This document shows, in pieces, positions 7,248-13,901 of a stretch of DNA of 40,348 nt. The notes beneath the pieces were generated by a model. That model searched no databases and was not told the origin of the DNA. It saw only the letters and a program-made list of their open reading frames with translations. Made by a program: the position numbers and the translations under genes. Source of the DNA: a virus; IMG/VR virus record IMGVR_UViG_3300045256_000830, positions 1 to 40,348 of that record. One strand, 5' to 3'. How positions within the stretch are numbered: the stretch's first letter is position 1; each line of letters opens with the position of its first letter.

Positions 7248-9274
7248 GACAGGGAGTCGCCGGCGGTCGGCGGTGGACCAGGCAGAACCGCTGCCCGGTC
7301 TGCGGCGGCTGCGATCAGGACGCGCGCGGCAACGAGAGCCGGTGCTACGGCTTCACGTCCGACGACGGCCGGTTCATCCACTGCTCGCGCGAGGAGCACG
7401 CGGGGGACATCCAGATGTCGCAGGGCAGCCAGACGTTCGGCCACCTCGCCGAGGGACCGTGTCGCTGCGGCAGCACGCACCGCGAGCGAGCCGACGACTG
7501 CCGCAAGCCGAACGAGCAGGGGCCGGTGCAGCAGCGGGCACGCCTCGTCAAGGAGTACTCGTACAGAGACGAGCACGGTGACGAGGTCTTCCAGGTCGTG
7601 CGGCTCGAGCCCAAGTCGTTTCGCCAGCGCTGGTACAACGCGAACGAGGCCGCGTGGGTCTGGAAGATGGAGGGCGTAACGCGCGTGCTCTACCGGCTCC
7701 CTGAGCTGGTGGCCGCGGACCCCGCTCTCCCGGTCTACATCGTCGAGGGCGAGAAGGATGCCGACGCGCTCGCCGAGCTCGGCGTGGTCGCCACCACGAA
7801 CCCCGGCGGCGCCGGCAAGTGGCGGCTGGTCGACGCCTGCTCTCGGCGGGCGCTCGCGGGACGCCACGTAGTCATCGTGCCGGACGCCGACCAGCCCGGC
7901 CGGCGCCACGCGGACGACGTCGCGAGCCTCGTCGTGCCGTACGTGGCGAGCATCCGGCGAGTGGCGCTGCCCGCCGGCAAGGACGCGAGCGACTGGATCG
8001 CGGCCGGCGGCACGGTCGAGCAGCTCGAGCAACTCCGGCTGGCCGCCCCCACGAACGCCGCGCCGGACGCGCCGATCGTCCCGCAGCACGCGGGCGATCC
8101 GCCGCCGCCGCTGCCCGACCCCTGGAAGCAGGCGCTCGCGAAGGCCGCGTCCGACATCGAGGAGGCGACCGGGCGCGCGCGCCGGAGCGAGCGGGTGCCG
8201 ATGTTCATCCCGGTCTCGGAGCTGTTCCGGCGCGAGTACCCACCGACGCAGTGGCTCGTCACGGGCCTCATCACCCGGGGCGGGATCGCGCTGCTCGGCG
8301 CGGAGCCCAAGAGCTGCAAGACGTGGCTCGCCACCGAGATCGCGGTCGCGATCGCGACAGGGACGCCGGTGTGCGGCGAGTTCTTCGCCGAGCGTGGCCG
8401 CGTGGCCTACTTCTACGCCGAGGACCTGGCCGTTCAGATCCGCAACCGCGTGCGCGCGCTCGCCGCGAAGCGAGGCATCGAGCCCGCGTCCATCGCCGAC
8501 CTCCTCGTCTGCCCGCGCGGGAAGTTCCTCGACGTGACGAAGAGGGAAGATCTCGCCTGGCTCGTCGCGTCCTGCCGGATGATGGGCCAGTTCGACCTGG
8601 TCGTGCTCGACCCGCTGCGCGACGTCCACAGCGCGGCCGAGGACAAGAGCGACGAGATGGGGCCGGTGATGCGGAACCTGCGCCTCCTCGGCGAGCTGCT
8701 CGGCTGCACGGTGGCGGTCGCGCACCACGCCAGCAAGGCGACCAAGGACACGGCCAGCCGGCGCCCAGGTCAGCGCATGCGCGGGTCGTCGGCGATCCAC
8801 GGCTCGACCGACTCGGGCATCTACTTCGGCGTGCGCGGCGGCGACGGCGTGGCGCACTTCGACCTTGGCGTCGACGTCGAGATCAAGGGCGCGAAGTCGG
8901 CGGGCTTCTTCGGCCTCACGCTGTCCATCGAGGACAGCGCGACCGGCGAGTCCACGCGCGCGACGTGGTCGGTAGACCGGGAGGCCGCGAGGAAGCCGAG
9001 CAAGCCGAAGGAGGAGGCCGAGGAGCGCTCCGCGAGCGACGACTTCAAGGTGCTGCAGTACGTGCGGAAGCTCGCGGGCGAGGGCACCGCGCTGTCCAAG
9101 CGCGCGCTTCGGAGCCACGTCGGCACGCCGTTCGGCGACAAGAAGATGCGCGCGTGCCTGGAGCGGCTGCTCGGCTCGGGGCAGCTGATGGAGCGCGAGA
9201 ACGGCGCCATCGTGCCAGCTGACAACGTAGTGCCCATCACCGATTCTTGCTGGGGTGGGGTGGGGTCAAAATGA
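7244..9274 (+). CDS. Primase-helicase (zinc finger, TOPRIM, RepA/DnaB-like AAA ATPase)
   Basis: The likely replication initiator: it lays down primers and unwinds DNA. The N-terminal region has a Cys cluster (C17, C20, C23, C34, C47) of the primase zinc-finger type. A TOPRIM domain follows with VEGEKDADAL (168-177; catalytic Glu) and PDAD (213-216; metal-binding Asp pair). After a Pro-rich linker (about 270-325), the AAA_25/RepA-like ATPase has GAEPKSCKT (352-360) as Walker A, with Cys in place of the usual Gly before Lys, and LVVLDPL (452-458) as Walker B. Two adjacent His near 490 fit the RecA-fold helicase core. The C-terminus (about 590-660) looks like a winged-helix segment. Its last codons run into the G-rich repeat array that follows. 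Confidence 0.9.
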   Translation: MRQGVAGGRRWTRQNRCPVCGGCDQDARGNESRCYGFTSDDGRFIHCSREEHAGDIQMSQGSQTFGHLAEGPCRCGSTHRERADDCRKPNEQGPVQQRARLVKEYSYRDEHGDEVFQVVRLEPKSFRQRWYNANEAAWVWKMEGVTRVLYRLPELVAADPALPVYIVEGEKDADALAELGVVATTNPGGAGKWRLVDACSRRALAGRHVVIVPDADQPGRRHADDVASLVVPYVASIRRVALPAGKDASDWIAAGGTVEQLEQLRLAAPTNAAPDAPIVPQHAGDPPPPLPDPWKQALAKAASDIEEATGRARRSERVPMFIPVSELFRREYPPTQWLVTGLITRGGIALLGAEPKSCKTWLATEIAVAIATGTPVCGEFFAERGRVAYFYAEDLAVQIRNRVRALAAKRGIEPASIADLLVCPRGKFLDVTKREDLAWLVASCRMMGQFDLVVLDPLRDVHSAAEDKSDEMGPVMRNLRLLGELLGCTVAVAHHASKATKDTASRRPGQRMRGSSAIHGSTDSGIYFGVRGGDGVAHFDLGVDVEIKGAKSAGFFGLTLSIEDSATGESTRATWSVDREAARKPSKPKEEAEERSASDDFKVLQYVRKLAGEGTALSKRALRSHVGTPFGDKKMRACLERLLGSGQLMERENGAIVPADNVVPITDSCWGGVGSK

Positions 9275-9349
9275 TGTTTTCGACCCCGTTTGAGCGGGGT
9301 GGGGTGGGGTCATTCCCCTTTAGGGGTGACCACCCCACCACCCCACCCC
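9252..9349. repeat. G-rich repeat array, possible origin or terminator region
   Basis: Triplet runs GGGGTGGGGTGGGGT occur at 9252-9266 and 9296-9310 as direct repeats, and the mirror-strand version (CCCCACCACCCCACCCC) at 9333-9349. Two short hairpins lie between: ACCCCG/CGGGGT around a TTTGAG loop (about 9283-9300) and CCCC-TTTA-GGGG (about 9315-9326). The array covers the 3' end of the primase-helicase gene and the space before the next gene. G-runs of this kind can form quadruplexes, and repeats beside an initiator gene are common at phage origins. There is no T-run, so a simple intrinsic terminator is less likely. Confidence 0.7.
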
Positions 9350-9389
9350 GGTCGGACCAGATCGCTGCGCTGCGCCAAGGGATCGGCAG

Positions 9390-9758
9390 ATGACGCCGTT
9401 GCAGCAGGCTCGGAAGGTCGATCAGCGCTGCCCGCGGTGCGGTGCGCCGAGCTCGGAAACCAGCGTGTTGTGCGAGCCCCACCGCGTGGAGGCTGCGGCG
9501 CGCTGGAAGCGTTGGGCCGCGTGCGTGCGACCCGCACGGCGCGGCCGGAGCGAGTGCGCGCTCTGCGGAGCCGAGAGCGCGACGTACCGATGCGAGCGAT
9601 GCAAGGCCGCGCGGGCGGGCGCGTTGTTAGCACCCTTCCCCTTGCAGGACGGATCACCGACAACTGCCGTGGGTGATCATGCGCAGACGACGGTTGATGC
9701 TGAAGCCTCGCGTGCGGCCGGAGCGATCGCGACCGGGCACGTGCGCCGTCTGCGTTGA
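9390..9758 (+). CDS. Small zinc-finger protein, 122 aa
   Basis: An N-terminal Cys-Pro-Arg-Cys-Gly knuckle pairs with Cys-Glu-Pro-His-Arg (residues about 14-32), then a second set, Cys-Ala-Leu-Cys-Gly and Cys-Glu-Arg-Cys (about 56-72), so two zinc-binding modules are likely. The last 50 residues are low-complexity and overlap the next gene by 86 bases in another frame, so the true functional part is probably the first 75 residues. Probable DNA- or RNA-binding early protein; no specific function recognised. Confidence 0.55.
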   Translation: MTPLQQARKVDQRCPRCGAPSSETSVLCEPHRVEAAARWKRWAACVRPARRGRSECALCGAESATYRCERCKAARAGALLAPFPLQDGSPTTAVGDHAQTTVDAEASRAAGAIATGHVRRLR

Positions 9759-9909
9759 GCAGGCCGAGGTCACGCCGACGCAACTCGATGAGGGCGGCCC
9801 GAAGTACCTCATCTGCGGATCCTGCAACTCGCTAGCGATTGCGGATCCGCCGAAGCAGCCGCACAAGCCTCGGCGGACCGATCAAGAAAGCGCGAAGGCT
9901 GCACCGTGA
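9673..9909 (+). CDS. Small zinc-ribbon protein, 78 aa
   Basis: A basic N-terminus (Arg-rich, about 1-20) followed by Cys-Ala-Val-Cys and Cys-Gly-Ser-Cys, a typical zinc ribbon, then a Pro/Lys-rich tail. The start is uncertain: GTG 9673 or ATG 9679. Its stop overlaps the next GTG start by four bases. Role unknown; the basic end plus zinc ribbon suggests nucleic-acid binding. Confidence 0.55.
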   Translation: MIMRRRRLMLKPRVRPERSRPGTCAVCVEQAEVTPTQLDEGGPKYLICGSCNSLAIADPPKQPHKPRRTDQESAKAAP

Positions 9910-10118
9910 GCACGCGAGTTCACCTGCTCGGTCCTGGCGTGATGGCCGCAGCGGTCGAGAGCGATCCCAACGTAGCCGTGATGGACGATCACGTGTTCGT
10001 GCTCGCGGCCGATGACACGACGCGCGACTTCCAGATCCGCATCGATCATCCTCGGCAGCTTCGCCAGCTCGCGTGGCTGCTGTGTGAGGCGGCTGATGAG
10101 CTCGAGGGCAGACGATGA
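9906..10118 (+). CDS. Hypothetical early protein, 70 aa
   Basis: GTG start overlapping the preceding stop, and a stop overlapping the next ATG, both by four bases. The 70 residues are acidic in the middle (Asp-Asp-His-Val-Phe-Val-Leu-Ala-Ala-Asp-Asp) and end in a helix. It looks like a small folded alpha/beta protein. No family recognised. Confidence 0.6.
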   Translation: MSTRVHLLGPGVMAAAVESDPNVAVMDDHVFVLAADDTTRDFQIRIDHPRQLRQLAWLLCEAADELEGRR

Positions 10119-10558
10119 CCACGCACCACGAGTACAAGGCGATCGCGAAGCTGCTCGACGAGCACGTGAAGGCGGAGGCCGAGAGGCTCGGTCTCCGTCC
10201 GCTCGAGATGTGGCCGCGCGGGGGCCGCGAGCTCCAGCTCGAGGACGGTCGGCTCATCACCACGCCGTGCGAGAGGTGCACCTGGCCCCTGCCATGGTAC
10301 CGCCTCGCCTACTGGCGCGACATCGAGATTCCTCATGGGGCGAGCGTCGCTGATCTGACCCTCGCCGCCGCCGGCGAGATGATCCGGCGACTCCACGACG
10401 AGCACGGCCCGGGTCGCGTGGTGTTCCGCGGATCCGGGCTCGTTCACATCGTCAACGACGACGGGCAGTGGCTCTTGCGCAGCGACCGCATCGACGGTCT
10501 GTGCGTTCGACTGCGCACGATCCACGGCCACGAGGCGGACGGGGTCGCCAACCGATGA
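10115..10558 (+). CDS. Hypothetical early protein with LVHIVNDDG motif, 147 aa
   Basis: A 147-residue protein with a helical N-terminus, a Cys-Glu-Arg-Cys pair (52-55), and a C-terminal segment with Glu-His-Gly-Pro-Gly (96-100) then LVHIVNDDG (109-117). The same segment recurs in the 174-aa protein at 11833-12357 (EHGPG, then LVHIVDDDG), so these two are probably paralogues over their C-terminal halves. A similar stretch also occurs near the end of the major capsid protein. Function unknown. Confidence 0.65.
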   Translation: MTTHHEYKAIAKLLDEHVKAEAERLGLRPLEMWPRGGRELQLEDGRLITTPCERCTWPLPWYRLAYWRDIEIPHGASVADLTLAAAGEMIRRLHDEHGPGRVVFRGSGLVHIVNDDGQWLLRSDRIDGLCVRLRTIHGHEADGVANR

Positions 10559-10965
10559 GCGGCGCGCCGTTTCGAGATCTGTTCGTCGAGCTGCCTCGCG
10601 CGCTGTTCGAGACGATCAAGGGCATCGGCGAGCACGCGATCCGTCGCGCTCAGGCGCCGGGGTCGATGGCCCATCTGTACAAGCAGGCATACCCGGCGAG
10701 CGCCCGCGTCTACCTCGCGTCCGATCGGTACATCCGGCTCGTGTTCGAGCGCTACGGCTGGCGCTCGGCGACCGTCGTGCGCCTCGAACTCGGGCGCGAG
10801 ACCGAGATCAACGTCAAGCTCAGCTGCGGGCATCGCGCGAGCTACGTCGTCGACGAGATCGAGCAGGTGCGCACCGAGCGCTGTGACGAGATCGCGCTGC
10901 TCGACCGCATCGTCGACGAGACGGGCACGCGCTGCAGCTGCGTGCGGGAACACGGGCGACGATGA
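10555..10965 (+). CDS. Hypothetical early protein, 136 aa
   Basis: A 136-residue soluble protein: a helical first third, a strand-rich middle (Ala-Arg-Val-Tyr-Leu-Ala-Ser-Asp, Arg-Leu-Val-Phe-Glu-Arg-Tyr), and a C-terminus with Cys-Gly-His and Cys-Ser-Cys that may bind zinc. ATGA overlaps join it to both neighbours. No family recognised; it precedes the HNH endonuclease gene. Confidence 0.6.
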   Translation: MSGAPFRDLFVELPRALFETIKGIGEHAIRRAQAPGSMAHLYKQAYPASARVYLASDRYIRLVFERYGWRSATVVRLELGRETEINVKLSCGHRASYVVDEIEQVRTERCDEIALLDRIVDETGTRCSCVREHGRR

Positions 10966-11321
10966 GCGCGACGATCGATCCCGTGTTCGGCTGCGAGCTC
11001 GTGATCACGCGCCTCGATCGCGACGGCTACGCGTATCACGGCAAATCGCGCGCTCACATCGTCGCCTGGGTTGCGAAGCACGGCCCGGTGCCGAGCGATC
11101 ACGTGATCGATCACCTCTGCCGGCGGCGAAACTGTCGAGCGCCGCACCATCTCGAAGCCGTCACGCAGAGCGAGAACGAGCGGCGAAAGAGCTGGTCGTA
11201 TCGAGTGAAGCGAACGCATTGCCCGAGCGGACACGATCTCGCGACGAACAAGGTCATCACGCCGGAGCGCGGCGTCGTGTGCCGCTCGTGCAATCGCGAG
11301 GCGATCGACCCCGGGGGGTAG
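10962..11321 (+). CDS. HNH endonuclease
   Basis: A 119-residue HNH nuclease. The catalytic core is readable: Val-Ile-Asp-His (48-51, first His/Asp pair), Arg-Asn-Cys-Arg-Ala-Pro-His-His-Leu-Glu (56-65), and Glu-Asn-Glu-Arg-Arg (71-75), matching the pattern in which H51, the central Asn and the last His line the beta-beta-alpha metal site. A zinc-binding extension follows: C87, H91, C107 and C110. Small phage HNH proteins either help terminase cut DNA at packaging or are homing endonucleases; here the gene sits inside the early operon and the terminase is on the opposite strand 2.5 kb away, so the role is open. Confidence 0.9.
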   Translation: MSATIDPVFGCELVITRLDRDGYAYHGKSRAHIVAWVAKHGPVPSDHVIDHLCRRRNCRAPHHLEAVTQSENERRKSWSYRVKRTHCPSGHDLATNKVITPERGVVCRSCNREAIDPGG

Positions 11322-11405
11322 GTTTCCCCTCCCCCCTCCTCCAGTCGCGGTGGCTCGCAGGAGAGCCTCGATGGGACCCCGAATTTTCCAAAAAGGAGCG
11401 ACGAG

Positions 11406-11768
11406 ATGGCGACGGAAGTAGCGGATATGCTTGATCGGGCGAAGGACACGCTGTCCCGATCGCTCGCAACCATCGATCGCGAGAGCACGAGGATCTCCGA
11501 GCAGCTCACCGAGCTTGCGGGCGTCCAGCCGTACGACCACAAGCTGGGCCACAAGCTCGGGTCGCACCTCGCGTGGGTCACCGGGAAGGTGGCGGAGACG
11601 ATGTCGGCGCTCCGCCAGCTCGAGAAGCACGACCGAGCGCAGGCCAAGACCGCCGAGCAGCGCCACAAGCTCGTGAAGGACTACATCCGGGCGCTCGATC
11701 CGGTGCGCCTGGCCGATCTCCGACAGCTGATCGACGAGCTCGGCACGGCCCGGAGCGTGCTTACGTGA
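11406..11768 (+). CDS. Helical, coiled-coil early protein, 120 aa
   Basis: A 120-residue, almost wholly helical, charged protein with coiled-coil heptads (Asp-Thr-Leu-Ser-Arg-Ser-Leu, then Lys-Val-Ala-Glu-Thr-Met-Ser-Ala-Leu). AAGGAG precedes the ATG by about eight bases, the best ribosome-binding site in the operon, and an 84-base spacer separates it from the HNH gene, so it may be expressed at a higher level. No known family. Its TGA overlaps the next small ORF (TGATG). Confidence 0.7.
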   Translation: MATEVADMLDRAKDTLSRSLATIDRESTRISEQLTELAGVQPYDHKLGHKLGSHLAWVTGKVAETMSALRQLEKHDRAQAKTAEQRHKLVKDYIRALDPVRLADLRQLIDELGTARSVLT

Positions 11769-11836
11769 TGAATCCGGCGAACGGGCTGCCGCAGGCGCCC
11801 CAGGGCGCGCAGTTCAGCCTCGGCGGTGTCGTGTGA
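11768..11836 (+). CDS. Possible 22-residue micro-protein or leader peptide
   Basis: ATG 11768 shares one base with the preceding stop (TGATG) and the TGA at 11834-11836 shares four bases with the GTG of the next gene. The peptide is Gln/Gly/Pro/Ala-rich. Being joined at both ends by start-stop overlaps, it exactly fills the gap between two real genes, so it probably lets ribosomes pass from one gene to the other; a function for the peptide itself is unknown. Confidence 0.4.
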   Translation: MNPANGLPQAPQGAQFSLGGVV

Positions 11837-12357
11837 GCCGGCGCTGCACGTGCGGCGGCGAGGTCATTCGCAGCGAGTCGCGGGACGAGGCGCAGTGCGG
11901 CGAGTGCGGCGCACTCTACGTTGGCGGCGACGTGAGCAGGCTCTCCAAACTCGGTCGGCCCGCGGCGCGGCTGCTGCGTCCAGGCATCCGCGAGCGGCTC
12001 GAGGGAGACATCGCGGGCTACGCGTTCGACCACGGCATCGAGGTTGTGACCGGCGCCAGCGCGATCGAGCGCGTGCTCAGCGACGGCCGCCGGATCCCGT
12101 ACCGCGTGCGGTGGGCAGACCTGGCCGCAGATGACGAGATCGCGATCGTCGCACGCGCGCGGACGCTGGTCGACGAGATCGTGGCCGAGCACGGGCCGGG
12201 CAAGGTCTGGGTGCTCAAGCCGCGCCGCTGGCCGGGCTGCGGCCTCGTTCACATCGTCGATGACGACGGCCGCATCGTGGTCGACGGCAAGGTGCGGCTG
12301 CGCTCGTACTTCGGCCTGGAGTCGGCGGCGATCGCGGCCGGCGAGGCGAAGCCGTGA
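11833..12357 (+). CDS. Zinc-ribbon protein with LVHIVDDDG motif, 174 aa
   Basis: The N-terminus has a zinc ribbon (Cys-Thr-Cys-Gly, residues 5-8, and Cys-Gly-Glu-Cys, 22-25). A helical middle is followed by a C-terminal segment with Glu-His-Gly-Pro-Gly (119-123) and LVHIVDDDG (138-146), shared with the 147-aa protein at 10115-10558. The shared part suggests paralogous domains acting on the same partner. No biochemical function can be assigned. Confidence 0.65.
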   Translation: MSRRCTCGGEVIRSESRDEAQCGECGALYVGGDVSRLSKLGRPAARLLRPGIRERLEGDIAGYAFDHGIEVVTGASAIERVLSDGRRIPYRVRWADLAADDEIAIVARARTLVDEIVAEHGPGKVWVLKPRRWPGCGLVHIVDDDGRIVVDGKVRLRSYFGLESAAIAAGEAKP

Positions 12358-12677
12358 TGGAGATCGGGTTCCCGTGCTCTCGTCATGGCGGCGGTTGCCG
12401 CATCGACGGCGTCGACTTCGAGAAGCGGACCTTGGTGTGCGAGAGCGACCTGCGGTGGCTGCCGCGGCCGACGCGCGCGCTCACGTTCATCGAGGCGCTG
12501 ATGACCGAGAGGCCGATGCGCCGCAAGAGCACGCTCGCGCCGGACGTCTACCTGGTTCTGAAGGCCGGCGATCGCCAGCGCTTCGTGACGTGGCATCGCG
12601 CGCTCGGCGAGTCGGCGGACAACGCCGTCGGCATCGCGCGCGCCGACTACCTCGCGAACGACTGGGAGGTCGCATGA
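12357..12677 (+). CDS. Hypothetical early protein, 106 aa
   Basis: A 106-residue protein beginning Glu-Ile-Gly-Phe-Pro-Cys, with a second Cys ten residues later, and ending in a helix (Ala-Arg-Ala-Asp-Tyr-Leu-Ala-Asn-Asp-Trp). The preceding stop overlaps ATG 12357 (TGATG); GTG 12354 is the alternative start. The stop overlaps the next ATG (ATGA). No family recognised. Confidence 0.6.
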   Translation: MEIGFPCSRHGGGCRIDGVDFEKRTLVCESDLRWLPRPTRALTFIEALMTERPMRRKSTLAPDVYLVLKAGDRQRFVTWHRALGESADNAVGIARADYLANDWEVA

Positions 12678-13096
12678 CGTTCACGATGAAGGTTCGCGGC
12701 GCGCCGAGCGGTCGCGTGCTCCACGATTACACCTGTCCGGAACACGGGCGCTTCGAGGCGGAGGTCGACCGCTCGGAAGTGCCGGACGCGGTGAGCTGCC
12801 CGAAGCGCTACCCACCGCGGATGATCGCGCTGTTCGGCGCCAACGCTGAGGAGGCGGAGCGAATCCGCGCGCTCCACGTCTGCGGCAAGCTCTCGCCGTG
12901 GGCCCCTTCGCCGATCAGCGGCCGCGTGAAGCTCGGCGAGGTCGTGAAGGGCAAGGTGATGGACTACCCGCCCGAGCACGTCGTGATGGACACACGACCG
13001 CTCGCCGACGGGATGCCGATGCACGAGTTCCGCGCCAAGCAGATGGCGATCACGCGTGACCTCAACCTCAAGAAGGCGAGGGCGAACCGCCGATGA
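12674..13096 (+). CDS. Phage protein with N-terminal zinc-knuckle, 140 aa
   Basis: The N-terminus has Tyr-Thr-Cys-Pro-Glu-His-Gly (residues about 19-25) and then Val-Ser-Cys-Pro, a Cys-X3-His/Cys zinc-binding style often seen in phage proteins encoded near terminase genes. The remainder is basic and helical (Lys-Lys-Ala-Arg-Ala-Asn-Arg-Arg at the end). It may be a DNA-binding packaging accessory, but I cannot assign it firmly. Confidence 0.65.
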   Translation: MTFTMKVRGAPSGRVLHDYTCPEHGRFEAEVDRSEVPDAVSCPKRYPPRMIALFGANAEEAERIRALHVCGKLSPWAPSPISGRVKLGEVVKGKVMDYPPEHVVMDTRPLADGMPMHEFRAKQMAITRDLNLKKARANRR

Positions 13097-13584
13097 CCGC
13101 CTACCGCGCCATGCTCGACAGTGACCACGACTTCGTCGTGTCGGGCTGGTCGAGCTCGTTCCGCACGAGCAAGCACGCCGGGCTGATCGCGATGGCGACT
13201 TACGCCGACACGATGCATCTCGAGATCGACGCGATCCTGAAGCGCTCCAGCACCTCGGTCATCGTGGCGCACGAACCGGGCGAGGTGGTCATGACGAACG
13301 CCGGCGAGCGCCCGTTCCTCTACGGCTTCATCGCGACGCGCAACGATCTGCCGATGCCGTACGTCTACTACGTCTACGTGAAGTCGGCGTTCAGACGCGC
13401 GCGGCGCCGGCATGGCCGGAAGCGAGGCCACGCGGAGGACCTCTTCGCCGCGGCGGGCGTCGACCGGTCTCGGCGATTTGGCTTCGCATGCCGCACAGCT
13501 ATCAGCGACCAGATCCAGAGCGACCACAAGATCCCGCTCGCAGAGTGGGATCCACTTCCAGCACGCTTCGAAAGGCCACAATGA
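13093..13584 (+). CDS. Possible GNAT-fold phage protein, 163 aa
   Basis: A 163-residue protein with a layout resembling the GNAT acyltransferase fold: a strand-rich middle ending in Tyr-Val-Tyr-Tyr-Val-Tyr-Val-Lys, followed by a basic loop (Arg-Arg-Ala-Arg-Arg-Arg-His-Gly-Arg-Lys) where acetyl-CoA would bind, then Asp-Leu-Phe-Ala-Ala-Ala-Gly-Val-Asp. Proteins of this kind are often encoded near terminase and capsid genes. Whether it has catalytic activity is not visible from sequence. Confidence 0.55.
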   Translation: MTAYRAMLDSDHDFVVSGWSSSFRTSKHAGLIAMATYADTMHLEIDAILKRSSTSVIVAHEPGEVVMTNAGERPFLYGFIATRNDLPMPYVYYVYVKSAFRRARRRHGRKRGHAEDLFAAAGVDRSRRFGFACRTAISDQIQSDHKIPLAEWDPLPARFERPQ

Positions 13585-13901
13585 GCAACGACAAGAACGC
13601 GAAGGCGCCGGCGCTGACCGGCAGCACCCAGAGCGCGGTTCTCGAACCGGTCCGCATCAAGCACGTCCGTTTCGTCACCAAGGGCGTGATGGTCACAACC
13701 GGAAAGGAGGCGCTCGACCACATGCCAGCGCGCACCAGCAACAAGGTGCAGGGCTACGACATCCACTACTACCGCGACCGCGGCGAGTTCCTGTTCGTCA
13801 ACCACATCGACGGCGGCCCGTACACTCGGTGGATGGACCGGACGCGGATCGAAAACTACGAAGTGTGGCCGCCGGACGATCAACCGAGCAGCGCGGCGTA
13901 G
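13581..13901 (+). CDS. Hypothetical early protein, 106 aa
   Basis: Last gene of the plus-strand early operon; its 3' end overlaps the terminase 3' end by 22 bases (convergent). It has a Lys/Ala-rich disordered N-terminus, then Val-Arg-Phe-Val-Thr-Lys-Gly and Tyr-Asp-Ile-His-Tyr-Tyr-Arg-Asp-Arg, suggesting a beta-rich domain, and a short Pro-rich tail. No family recognised. Confidence 0.6.
   Translation: MSNDKNAKAPALTGSTQSAVLEPVRIKHVRFVTKGVMVTTGKEALDHMPARTSNKVQGYDIHYYRDRGEFLFVNHIDGGPYTRWMDRTRIENYEVWPPDDQPSSAA

Noticed and set aside
13093-13584. Acetyltransferase with a firm catalytic assignment
   Set aside because: The fold resembles GNAT but the acetyl-CoA loop is not canonical, so only a possible fold is given.
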